The notes below the pieces were generated by a model that was not told the DNA's origin, did no database searches, and worked only from the letters and a program-made list of their open reading frames with translations. DNA of 24,073 bases, from the NCBI GenBank assembly GCA_046727955.1, contig JBKPDO010000361.1, positions 1-24,073 of the forward strand. Direction: 5' to 3'. The stretch is from DASVXQ01 sp046727955. Lineage in GTDB: Bacteria; Actinomycetota; CALGFH01. Of the stretch, positions 16,216-23,205 are shown piece after piece. The position numbers and the translations under genes are program-made. Position 1 is the stretch's first letter. Each line of letters begins with the position of its first letter.

Positions 16216-17037
16216 ATGCTCAATCTCATCCCAATCTACGACCGGAACCCGACCCGGCGGACGGCTTGGGTCACGATCGCGCTGATCGGCATCAACGTTG
16301 TGGTCTTCCTGCTCGAGCCGGTGGCCTTCTCGTTCAGCGGCAACCCGAGCTCGCCGGCGGACGCCTGCCACCAGGAGGCCTTCTTCGACCGCTACGCGGC
16401 CATCCCGCGGGAGCTGACCAGGAACGAGCAGCTCCCCACGACGATTGCGGACGCGCCACCCAGGGTCATCGGCAACCAGTTTCAGTGCCGCGTGACCCGG
16501 CCGGGCTACGACAAGGTGCCGTTCCTGTCGGTGCTGTACTCGATGTTCCTGCACGGGAGCTGGCTGCACCTGGGGGGCAACATGCTGTTCCTGTGGGTCT
16601 TCGGCAACAACGTGGAAGACCGTCTGGGCCGCATCCGCTATGTGATCTTCTACCTGCTCTGCGGGTATGTGGCCACGTACGGGTTCGCCTTCGCGGATCG
16701 CAACAGCACGACCACGCTGGTGGGCGCCTCCGGGGCGATCGCCGGGGTGCTCGGCGCCTACCTGCTGATGTTCCCGAGGGCGCGGGTGACCAGCCTGATC
16801 CCGTTCCTGTTCTTCCTGCCCGCGCAGTTCCCGGCCTGGCTGGTGCTCGGGTCCTGGTTCGTGCTGCAGTGGTTCTACGCGCAGGGAGCCTCGGTGGGCT
16901 CGGGCGCTGGCGTCGCCTACCTCGCTCACGTGGTGGGCTTCATCGCCGGGATGGTGCTGGTCGTCCTCTTCGGCGGGCTGAGCCAGCGAGGCCGCCCACC
17001 CCCGCCTTCGTACCAGTTCCCCCCCACCCGTTACTGA
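16216..17037 (+). CDS. Rhomboid-family intramembrane serine protease
   Basis: Rhomboids cut transmembrane substrates inside the membrane. The 273-residue protein has a first membrane segment at about 18–37, a loop with two Cys (51 and 91), then a core of about five segments. Catalytic parts are visible: H118 and N122 in SWLHLGGNMLFLWVFGNNVE, nucleophile S172 in VGASGAIAG and H238 in YLAHVVGFIAG. The loop between TM1 and the core is long. AGGAAGG precedes the ATG at 16216. The Pro-rich tail (RGRPPPPSYQFPP) is cytosolic or disordered. Substrate unknown. Confidence 0.93.
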   Translation: MLNLIPIYDRNPTRRTAWVTIALIGINVVVFLLEPVAFSFSGNPSSPADACHQEAFFDRYAAIPRELTRNEQLPTTIADAPPRVIGNQFQCRVTRPGYDKVPFLSVLYSMFLHGSWLHLGGNMLFLWVFGNNVEDRLGRIRYVIFYLLCGYVATYGFAFADRNSTTTLVGASGAIAGVLGAYLLMFPRARVTSLIPFLFFLPAQFPAWLVLGSWFVLQWFYAQGASVGSGAGVAYLAHVVGFIAGMVLVVLFGGLSQRGRPPPPSYQFPPTRY

Positions 17038-17069
17038 GCCACTACTGAGCCGCTACGGGGACTGAGCGC

Positions 17070-18269
17070 CTACGGGGTCCAGGGGGTCCAGGGCTGGCGC
17101 GCGGATGAGCGCGCCCGCCCGAGGTCGCGGGCGAGCGTGCCCACCCCCTGTGTTCTGGCCTCCTCGTCCGTGCTGAAGCCGAGGCGCTCGAGGAAGCGCC
17201 GCACGGCGGCGGTGCCGGCGGCGGCGGTGATGCGCCGCACCCCGGCGGCCTCCAGCGCGATACAGGCGGCCAGCAGCAGCCTGGTGCCGACCAGGCGGCC
17301 GCGCCAGGGCGGCTCCACCGTGAGGTCCTCCAGACGCGCCCGCTCGTCGCTCCAGCGACAGGCGACCGTGCCAGCGATCCTCGCGCCGCTCTCCGCAACC
17401 AGCGTCAGGCCGTCCTGGCCGGCCGCGGGGAGCGCGCGGATCTCCGGGCCGGGGGGCGCCAGCAGGCCGCCGACGTCGGCCAGCAGGTAGTCGGGGGCGA
17501 CGGGCAGGTCGAGCAGGGTGTCGAGCCGCGTGACCCCAGTGAGCACCAGCGCCGTGCCCCAGCCCAGCACCCGCGCGCCGACCAGGTCGGTGTCCGGGCG
17601 GTCGCCCACCATCAGGCAGGGGCCAGCACCCAGCGCATCGGCGACCGCCTCGAACAACGCCCGCTCTGGCTTGCCCGCGATCTCCGGCCGCGCGCCCGTG
17701 GCCACCGACAGCAGCGCCAGCACCGATCCCGCTCCTGGCCAGGGGCCCTCGGGGGTGGGCAGGCTCGCGTCCGGGTTGCTGCCGACGAAGCGGGCGCCGG
17801 CGGCGATCGCCAGGACGGCCGCGCGCAGCTTGCCGTAGTCGAGGTCGGGGTCGAGCCCGGCGACGACCACCTGGGCCTCGCGCCACGCCGCTGGCTCGAG
17901 CAGGCGCGCGCCCGCCTCGGCGAGCGCCTGGCGCAGCCCGGGGCCCCCGACCACCACCAGCTTGGTACCGGCGAGACCGCGCTGGCCACCGAGCAGCCGC
18001 ACCACCGCCTGGGCCGAGGTCAGCACCTCTTCGACGGTCGCCTTGACGCCCAGACGCGCGAGCCGCTCCACCACGGCCGAGGGCGGCCGCACCGCGTTGT
18101 TGGTCACGAAGGCGATCCGGGTGCCCAGCTCGCGCACGCGCCGCACGGTGTCAGGCGCGGCCGGGATCACCTGATCGTCCAGGTAGATCACGCCGTCGAG
18201 GTCGAAGACGACCGACGCGTACTGCCCCGCCAGGGAAGCAGCTTCGCGCGCCGGGGCAGGTCTATCCAT
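17070..18269 (-). CDS. HAD-IIA phosphatase with GNAT-like C-terminal domain (glycerol-3-phosphate phosphatase type)
   Basis: The 399-residue protein has HAD motif I VVFDLDGVIYLDD (D23, D25), motif II FVTNNA, the Lys of motif III in AGKPERALFEA and motif IV MVGDRPDTDLVGA, with a C2-type cap between, as in the NagD/PGP group. Its last ~110 residues (from about 288) form a GNAT-like domain (LEDLTVEPPWRGRLVGTRLL, LERLGFSTDEEARTQG). This fusion is the known layout of Rv1692, a glycerol-3-phosphate phosphatase in phospholipid recycling. Start: ATG at 18269 inside a 60-bp tandem repeat. The other copy offers ATG 18329 in frame, so the N-terminus is uncertain. Rv1692 also lies upstream of the small ORF and tlyA in Mycobacterium, whereas here two plus-strand genes intervene. 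Confidence 0.88.
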   Translation of the reverse strand: MDRPAPAREAASLAGQYASVVFDLDGVIYLDDQVIPAAPDTVRRVRELGTRIAFVTNNAVRPPSAVVERLARLGVKATVEEVLTSAQAVVRLLGGQRGLAGTKLVVVGGPGLRQALAEAGARLLEPAAWREAQVVVAGLDPDLDYGKLRAAVLAIAAGARFVGSNPDASLPTPEGPWPGAGSVLALLSVATGARPEIAGKPERALFEAVADALGAGPCLMVGDRPDTDLVGARVLGWGTALVLTGVTRLDTLLDLPVAPDYLLADVGGLLAPPGPEIRALPAAGQDGLTLVAESGARIAGTVACRWSDERARLEDLTVEPPWRGRLVGTRLLLAACIALEAAGVRRITAAAGTAAVRRFLERLGFSTDEEARTQGVGTLARDLGRARSSARQPWTPWTP

Positions 18270-18360
18270 GTGGGAGGAGCCCGCTCCCCCCACGGCGCGC
18301 GCTTCGCGCGCCGGGGCAGATCGATCCATGTGGGGGGAGCGAGCTCCCCCCACGGCCCCC
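18241..18360. repeat. 60-bp tandem duplication with hairpins, between divergent genes
   Basis: 18241–18300 and 18301–18360 align base for base over 60 bp with few differences. Each copy holds GCTTCGCGCGCCGGGGCAG, a CCATGTGG and an inverted repeat. In the second copy GGGGGGAGC-GA-GCTCCCCCC (18330–18349) is a perfect 9-bp stem; the first copy has one mismatch. Each copy places an ATG on both strands at the foot of the hairpin, and the minus-strand one is the probable HAD gene start. Confidence 0.9.
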
Positions 18361-18520
18361 CAAGAGCGCGTGTGCCATGGTGGCCGTGGTCCCTCCTGTC
18401 TCAGGCTGTTTCCGGTCCGGTCTTGCCTCGAGCGCGCCTCCGCCAGCCCGAGTGGCGGCGATCCATGCCGGGCTGCTACAACACCAGGGCCATGACCATC
18501 CACCTGACGCCGGCGGCTCC
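18361..18520. other. Leader region of the DUF1015 gene
   Basis: The rest of the divergent gap has no recognised gene or clear promoter. It may hold the start of transcription for one or both neighbours. No convincing -35/-10 pair was found on either strand. Confidence 0.3.
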
Positions 18521-19798
18521 ATGGTAGCCGCCGCCCCCTTTCAGGGGCTCCGCTTCGACCGGGCCGTAGTCGGCGACCCGTGCCGCGTGACCGCCCCTCC
18601 ATATGACGTCATCACCCCGGACAGCCGCGAGGCCTACGAGGCGATGCACCCCCACAACGTGGTCCGCCTCATCCTGGCCCGCGGCGGGCGCGACGACCCC
18701 GGACGCTACGCGCAGGTCGCCAAGCTGCTGGCCTCCTGGCGGGACGAGGGCGCGCTGCTGCTCGACACCGTGCCCTCGCTCTACGTCTACGAGGAGGCGT
18801 ACACGGTGAGAGGCGAGCGGCGGCTGCTGCGCGGCGTGCTGGCCAGCGTGACGCTGGACGACAGCGGCGAGACCGTCGTGCCGCACGAGCGCACCATGGT
18901 CGCGCCGGTGGCCGACCGGCTGCACCTGCTGCAGGCGACCCGGACCAACCTCTCGCCGGTGTTCGCGGTGCACTCCGGCTCGGGACGCGCGGCAGCCGCG
19001 CTGGGCGAGGTCACCGCCCCGCCAGTGGTCGACTGTCTCGACGAGACCGGGACCGGACACCGCCTGTGGCCGATCAGCGACCAGCAGCGCATCGCCGCCT
19101 GGTGCCAGACCATGGCGGACGAGCGCGTGCTGATCGCCGACGGGCACCACCGCTACCAGACCGCCCTCGCCTACCGGGACGCCATGCGGCAGGTCGAGGC
19201 GGGGCGCTCGGCGGCGCCGTGGGAGCAGACCCTGATGCTGCTGGTCGACAACGACCTGCATGGGCCAACGGTGCTCGCCATCCACCGCCTGCTGGCGGGC
19301 GTGCCCGCCGAGGCGGTGCTCGCGGCGGTCGCCGCCGACTTCGAGACACTGCCGGTGGCCAGCCCGCTCGAGCTGGAGGCGGCGCTGGACCGCCTCCCGC
19401 CCGAGGCGATCGGCTATGGCCTCTACGGCGGCGGGCGGAGCCTGCTGCTGGTGGCCAGGCGGCCAGCCGAGCTCGCGGCCAGGACCGGCCTCGACCACCC
19501 ACCGCTGGACGTCGAGATCCTCCACGGACCGGTAATCGCCGGGCTGCTGGGCGTGCGTGACGTGGAGCGGCAGGTCGCCTACGAGAGCGACCTTGGCGAG
19601 GCGATCGCCGCGGTCGGTCGGGGCCGGTTCCAGACGCTGCTCACCCTGCGCCCCGCGCCCTTCCCCAGGGTGGTCGAGATTGCCCGGCTGGGACGGACCC
19701 TCCCGCCGAAGACCACCTTCTTCTACCCCAAGCCACGCGACGGCCTGGTGCTGCGGCCGCTCGAACCGGAGACGTTCGCGAGGCCACCCCAGGCGTGA
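18521..19798 (+). CDS. DUF1015 family protein
   Basis: The 425-residue product opens VAAAPFQGLRFDRAVVGDPC, followed by VTAPPYDVITPDSREAY and NVVRLILARGG, the typical DUF1015 N-terminus. Later it has the signature LIADGHHRYQTALAYRDAM and FFYPKPRDGLVLRPLE at the end. The family is widespread in bacteria and archaea; one archaeal member was described as a free serine kinase, but most are uncharacterised. The start ATG at 18521 gives the conserved N-terminus but has no strong ribosome-binding site. The MBL gene follows 16 bp later, so they likely share a transcript. Confidence 0.85.
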   Translation: MVAAAPFQGLRFDRAVVGDPCRVTAPPYDVITPDSREAYEAMHPHNVVRLILARGGRDDPGRYAQVAKLLASWRDEGALLLDTVPSLYVYEEAYTVRGERRLLRGVLASVTLDDSGETVVPHERTMVAPVADRLHLLQATRTNLSPVFAVHSGSGRAAAALGEVTAPPVVDCLDETGTGHRLWPISDQQRIAAWCQTMADERVLIADGHHRYQTALAYRDAMRQVEAGRSAAPWEQTLMLLVDNDLHGPTVLAIHRLLAGVPAEAVLAAVAADFETLPVASPLELEAALDRLPPEAIGYGLYGGGRSLLLVARRPAELAARTGLDHPPLDVEILHGPVIAGLLGVRDVERQVAYESDLGEAIAAVGRGRFQTLLTLRPAPFPRVVEIARLGRTLPPKTTFFYPKPRDGLVLRPLEPETFARPPQA

Positions 19799-19814
19799 GG
19801 AGGCCTGCTGGCCC

Positions 19815-20762
19815 ATGAGCGTTCTCGACGCGTTGCCGGAGGGGGTCATCGGCCTCGACACCCAGATGGGTGGCGTGCCCGAGATCACCGCGGGGTACCT
19901 GCTGCAAGGCGAGCGGCCCGCGCTGATCGAGACCGGGCCGGCCAAGGTGGCCGGCGTGGTGGCCGATGGCGTCAGCCGCGCCGGGCTGGCCCCTGAGGAC
20001 CTCGGCTGGATCGTGCTCAGCCACATCCACCTGGACCACGCGGGCGGCGTCGGCGATCTGGCGCGGACCTTCCCAAACGCGACCGTGATCGTGCACCCGT
20101 TCGGCGCCAGGCACCTGGTCGACCCGGAGCGCCTGCTGGCAAGCTCCGCGCGCGTCTACGGCGAGCTGATGGGCACCGTCTACGGTGGACTGACACCGGT
20201 GGAGGCCTCGAGGATCAGGGCGGTCGACGACGGCGAGGTCATCGACCTCGGTGGCCGGCGGCTGGAGCTGATCCACGCCCCGGGTCACGCGAGGCACCAC
20301 ATCGGCGTGTTCGAGCCCGACCTCGGGGCGCTGTTCGCCGGGGACGCGGTCGGTGTGCTGCTGCCGAGCAGTCAAGTGCTGCGGCCGGCGACCCCTCCTC
20401 CGGATTTCGACCGCGACCTGGCGCTTCGGAGCCTGCGCGCGTTCGCCGACCGCAACCCCGCGCACCTGGTGCTCACCCACTTCGGCCCGATCACCCCGCC
20501 GGCCGAGCGCCTGGCCGAGGCGGAGGAGCGCCTGCTGCGCTGGTGCGAAACGGCGGAGTCGGCCGCGCGCGACCACGGCGCTGACGTCGACCACATCGAG
20601 GCCGCGCTGCGGGAGCGCTTCGAGCAGGAGGAGGGCCGGCCGTCGAGCGACGGCGACCGCTTCAGGCTGCTCAACACCTACCGGTCCAACGCCGCCGGCC
20701 TGGCCCGCTGGATCCAGCAGCGCCAGCGCCAAGCCGAGGACCGAGACTCGAGCGGGCGCTGA
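19815..20762 (+). CDS. Metallo-beta-lactamase-fold hydrolase
   Basis: The 315-residue protein has an MBL fold with the zinc motif SHIHLDHAGG (H70, H72, D74, H75), a further metal His in HAPGHARHH (H158) and LFAGDAVGV (D177), and LTHFGPITPP near residue 220. A C-terminal Arg/Glu-rich helical region (about 230–315) follows. It resembles glyoxalase II-like and quorum-quenching-type hydrolases, but nothing fixes the substrate. The ATG at 19815 has GAGGAGG 11 bases upstream, and the gene directly follows the DUF1015 gene. Confidence 0.87.
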   Translation: MSVLDALPEGVIGLDTQMGGVPEITAGYLLQGERPALIETGPAKVAGVVADGVSRAGLAPEDLGWIVLSHIHLDHAGGVGDLARTFPNATVIVHPFGARHLVDPERLLASSARVYGELMGTVYGGLTPVEASRIRAVDDGEVIDLGGRRLELIHAPGHARHHIGVFEPDLGALFAGDAVGVLLPSSQVLRPATPPPDFDRDLALRSLRAFADRNPAHLVLTHFGPITPPAERLAEAEERLLRWCETAESAARDHGADVDHIEAALRERFEQEEGRPSSDGDRFRLLNTYRSNAAGLARWIQQRQRQAEDRDSSGR

Positions 20763-20960
20763 CGTGCCTCCCGCGGGGCAATGTGCCTCCGGTCGGGAGG
20801 ATGTGCGACGTGCCTCCGGTCGGGGGGCGCGATGTGCGACGTGCCTCCGGTCGGGGGGATGTGCGACGTGCCTCCGGTCGGGGGGCGATGTGCGACGTGC
20901 CTCCGGTCGGGGGGATGTGCGACGTGCCTCCGGTCGGGGCTGACGTGCCTCCGGTCGGGG
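20761..20960. repeat. Short tandem array between convergent genes, eight copies
   Basis: Copies begin near 20761, 20781, 20807, 20838, 20865, 20894, 20921 and 20942. The core GTGCCTCCGGTCGGGG is shared by nearly all, with the first copy diverged (CCCGCGGGG). Units are 21–31 bp because the join (ATGTGC, CGCGATGTGC, CGATGTGC) varies. The array starts at the last base of the MBL gene stop and ends just before the TPR gene. Confidence 0.92.
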
Positions 20961-20984
20961 CGCCTCGGCCTCTTCAGCCGGCGC
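20960..20984 (-). terminator. GC-rich hairpin after the TPR gene
   Basis: GCGCCTCGGC pairs with GCCGGCGC with a two-base bulge and a seven-base loop, six bases beyond the TPR stop. No T-run follows on either strand, so termination is only inferred. Confidence 0.28.
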
Positions 20985-20989
20985 TCCAG

Positions 20990-22558
20990 CTAGCGGGTCT
21001 CTGGCTCCTCGAGCCGGTCGAGACGCTCGGCGGCGTCGAAGAAGTTGGGGTCCGTCCGGACGACGCGGGTGAAGGCCTGCCGCGCCCCCTCGAGGTCCCC
21101 GGCCCGCTCGGCCAACGCCCCCTCCGCGTAGGCGAGTCGCAGGTGGTAGTCGGCGAGCTGTGCCGGCCATTGGGCGTGCCGCCGGATGAGGGCGGCCCCG
21201 GCACCCGGCTGCCCCAGGTCGCCGTACGCCGACGCCGCCACGACGAGCAGCTCCGCCGCGGTGTCAGGGCTCATGCGGGAGCGGTCGGTGCTGCGGAACA
21301 GCTCGATCGCCTGCTCGGGCCGGCCGGTCGCCCGCTCGACGTCCGCCACGATGGCGGTCAGGTCGGTGTCGCCAGAGATGCGCTGGGCCGCGGCGAGCTC
21401 CGTGCGTGCGGCCCGGTAATCGCCCATCTGGTAAAGGGCGATGCCGAGCAGCTCCCGAACTGCCGCCGAGCGCGGCGCCGCTCGCTTAGCGGCCCGCGCG
21501 CGCTCGAGCGCGGCCTCGGCGCTCTCGTCGGAAAGGGCCAGCACGGCATCGGCCAGCGCACGGGAGGCCGACCCAAACGACCCCGGCCGTGCCGTCTGCC
21601 GCAACTCGTCCAGCACCTCGGCTGTCAGCACCTCGGTGACGCTCGGCTCCCCCTCACTGGGAGGACGCCGTTCCGCGCCCCCCTCCCGGTCCCGGTGCGC
21701 CCCGTCCCGCCGGGACTCATCACGCTGCGGCTTGTCACGCCGGGGCTCGTCGCGCCGGGACTCATCACGCTGCGGCTTGTCACGCCGGGGCTCGTCGCGC
21801 CGGGACTCATCACGCTGCGGCTTGTCACGCCGGGGCAGGTCCCGCCGGGGTCTGTCGCGACGCGTCTGATCGCGCCGGGGCTCGTCGCGTCGCAGTTGGC
21901 CCCGCTGCGTCTCATCGGGCGGCGCCCCATCACGCGGCGCCCCATCACGCGGCGCACCGCGGGATCCCCGGCCCGGCACCCCTGGCCTGTCCGGGTGGGA
22001 TCCGCGCTCTCGTCCGCGCGGAGCGTCGCCGCGGGGCGCTTGGTCTCGTTCCGCGGGCCTGGTCCGGCGCGTCCCGGAGGTCCGTCCCGCCCCCTCGGCG
22101 GCTGGCCTCGGCCTCCTGGGACGCTCCTGGCCCACGGAACCCTCGCGGCGCTCATCCCGCGCTGCGGCGGCGGGGCGCGGTCCCCGAGGGTTGCCCTGTC
22201 CGGTCCCGGGTCGTCGCGGTCTCCGTGAGCTGTCCTGACCCGGGCGCCCCCCTCGTCGCGGCGTCTCTTCGCTCGCGCGATCCTCCCGTCGCGACGTCCC
22301 CTGGCTGGGGCGGCCCTGGCTGGGGCGGCCCTGGCTGGGACGGCCCTGACCCGGGCCGCCCCGCCTGCCGCTGTCGGTGCCGGCGCGGGGCGCGCCCGAC
22401 GGGCGCTCAGGGCGGCGGCCTTGCCCAGCGCCCCGATGACCGCGAGCATCCCGCTGACCGCTGGCACCGCGCTGACCGCTGGCACCGCGCTGACCGCTGG
22501 CACCTCGCTGCCCGCGAGCGTCCCGCTGACCTCGTCCAGCCGACTTCGGTCGGGCCAT
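20990..22558 (-). CDS. TPR protein with a long basic, repetitive N-terminal half
   Basis: The 522-residue product has residues 1–305 of disordered Arg/Gly/Asp/Pro sequence with several internal repeats: GQRGAS (four times), GRPSQ (three times) and a 15-residue block RRDEPRRDKPQRDES (nearly three times). From about 306 it is helical with TPR-like motifs (AAVRELLGIALYQMGDYRAA, GDLEGARQAFTRVV). It sits where Rv1691, a smaller TPR protein, lies in Mycobacterium. The start ATG at 22558 follows GGAGG eight bases away; an open frame runs 35 codons further upstream without such a site. The basic tail could bind RNA, DNA or a polyanion; that is inference. Confidence 0.8.
   Translation of the reverse strand: MARPKSAGRGQRDARGQRGASGQRGASGQRGASGQRDARGHRGAGQGRRPERPSGAPRAGTDSGRRGGPGQGRPSQGRPSQGRPSQGTSRREDRASEETPRRGGRPGQDSSRRPRRPGTGQGNPRGPRPAAAARDERREGSVGQERPRRPRPAAEGAGRTSGTRRTRPAERDQAPRGDAPRGRERGSHPDRPGVPGRGSRGAPRDGAPRDGAPPDETQRGQLRRDEPRRDQTRRDRPRRDLPRRDKPQRDESRRDEPRRDKPQRDESRRDEPRRDKPQRDESRRDGAHRDREGGAERRPPSEGEPSVTEVLTAEVLDELRQTARPGSFGSASRALADAVLALSDESAEAALERARAAKRAAPRSAAVRELLGIALYQMGDYRAARTELAAAQRISGDTDLTAIVADVERATGRPEQAIELFRSTDRSRMSPDTAAELLVVAASAYGDLGQPGAGAALIRRHAQWPAQLADYHLRLAYAEGALAERAGDLEGARQAFTRVVRTDPNFFDAAERLDRLEEPETR
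21711..21838 (-). repeat. 45-bp tandem repeat in the TPR gene
   Basis: A 45-bp unit beginning CGGGACTCATCACGCTGCGG repeats almost perfectly nearly three times, encoding 15-residue blocks. Nearby the same gene has 15-bp units around 22306–22350 and 18-bp units around 22440–22506, all multiples of three. Confidence 0.9.
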
Positions 22559-22674
22559 CCTGTTTTCCTCCGGTCTGTCTTCTCGCTCGTTCACGCCGAC
22601 ATCCTGCCCCACCGGCCCTGAGCACGCACGTCCCACCGGTCCAGCAACCGGCAACGGAAGCAACCCTGAGACAC

Positions 22675-22702
22675 CAAAAGCGCCGCCTTTCGGCGGCGCT
22701 TC
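22675..22702 (-). terminator. rRNA operon terminator
   Basis: On the minus strand AGCGCCGCC-GAAA-GGCGGCGCT (22679–22700) is followed by TTTTGG, 10 bases after the 5S 3' end. A nine-base perfect stem, tetraloop and T-run make a standard intrinsic terminator. Confidence 0.85.
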
Positions 22703-22710
22703 TGGTTAGT

Positions 22711-22830
22711 GTCCCGGCGGCGACCTACTCTCCCACCCAGCTTCCCGGGCAGTACCATCGGCGCTGGAGGGCTTAACTTCCGGGTTCGGGATGGGACCGG
22801 GTGTTTCCCCTCCGCCATGGCCACCGAAAC
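22711..22830 (-). rRNA. rrf: 5S ribosomal RNA
   Basis: The minus strand reads GTTTCGGTGGCCATGGCGGA … CCCGAACCCGGAAGTTAAGC … GGTACTGC … GGGAGAGTAGGTCGCCGCC, the 5S pattern. The first and last 11 bases pair, giving a length of 120 nt. It lies 62 bp downstream of the 23S end and just before the terminator. Confidence 0.95.
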
Positions 22831-23205
22831 GGTCTGAAGGAGCGCTCAGGAGGCCGGAAACCTCCAGAGCTACACAGCGAGCGCGAGCAAGTAAGTGGTT
22901 GCCAAGTCCTCGGCCTATTAGTACCGGTCAGCTCCACGCATTACTGCGCTTCCACTTCCGGCCTATCAACCCAGTCGTCTAGCTGGGGGCCTTACCAGGT
23001 CGACCCTGTGGGAGACCTCATCTTGGAGCGAGCTTCGCGCTTATATGCCTTCAGCGCTTATCCCTTCCGAACGTGGCTAACGAGCAGTGCCGTTGGCACG
23101 ACAACTCGCACACCAGAGGTTCGTCCGTCCCGGTCCTCTCGTACTAGGGACAGCTCTCCTCAAGTCTCCTACGCCCACGGAGGATAGGGACCGAACTGTC
23201 TCACG

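Noticed and set aside
20761..20960. CRISPR array
   Set aside because: Units are 21–31 bp with no unique spacers of regular length; only the short joins vary.
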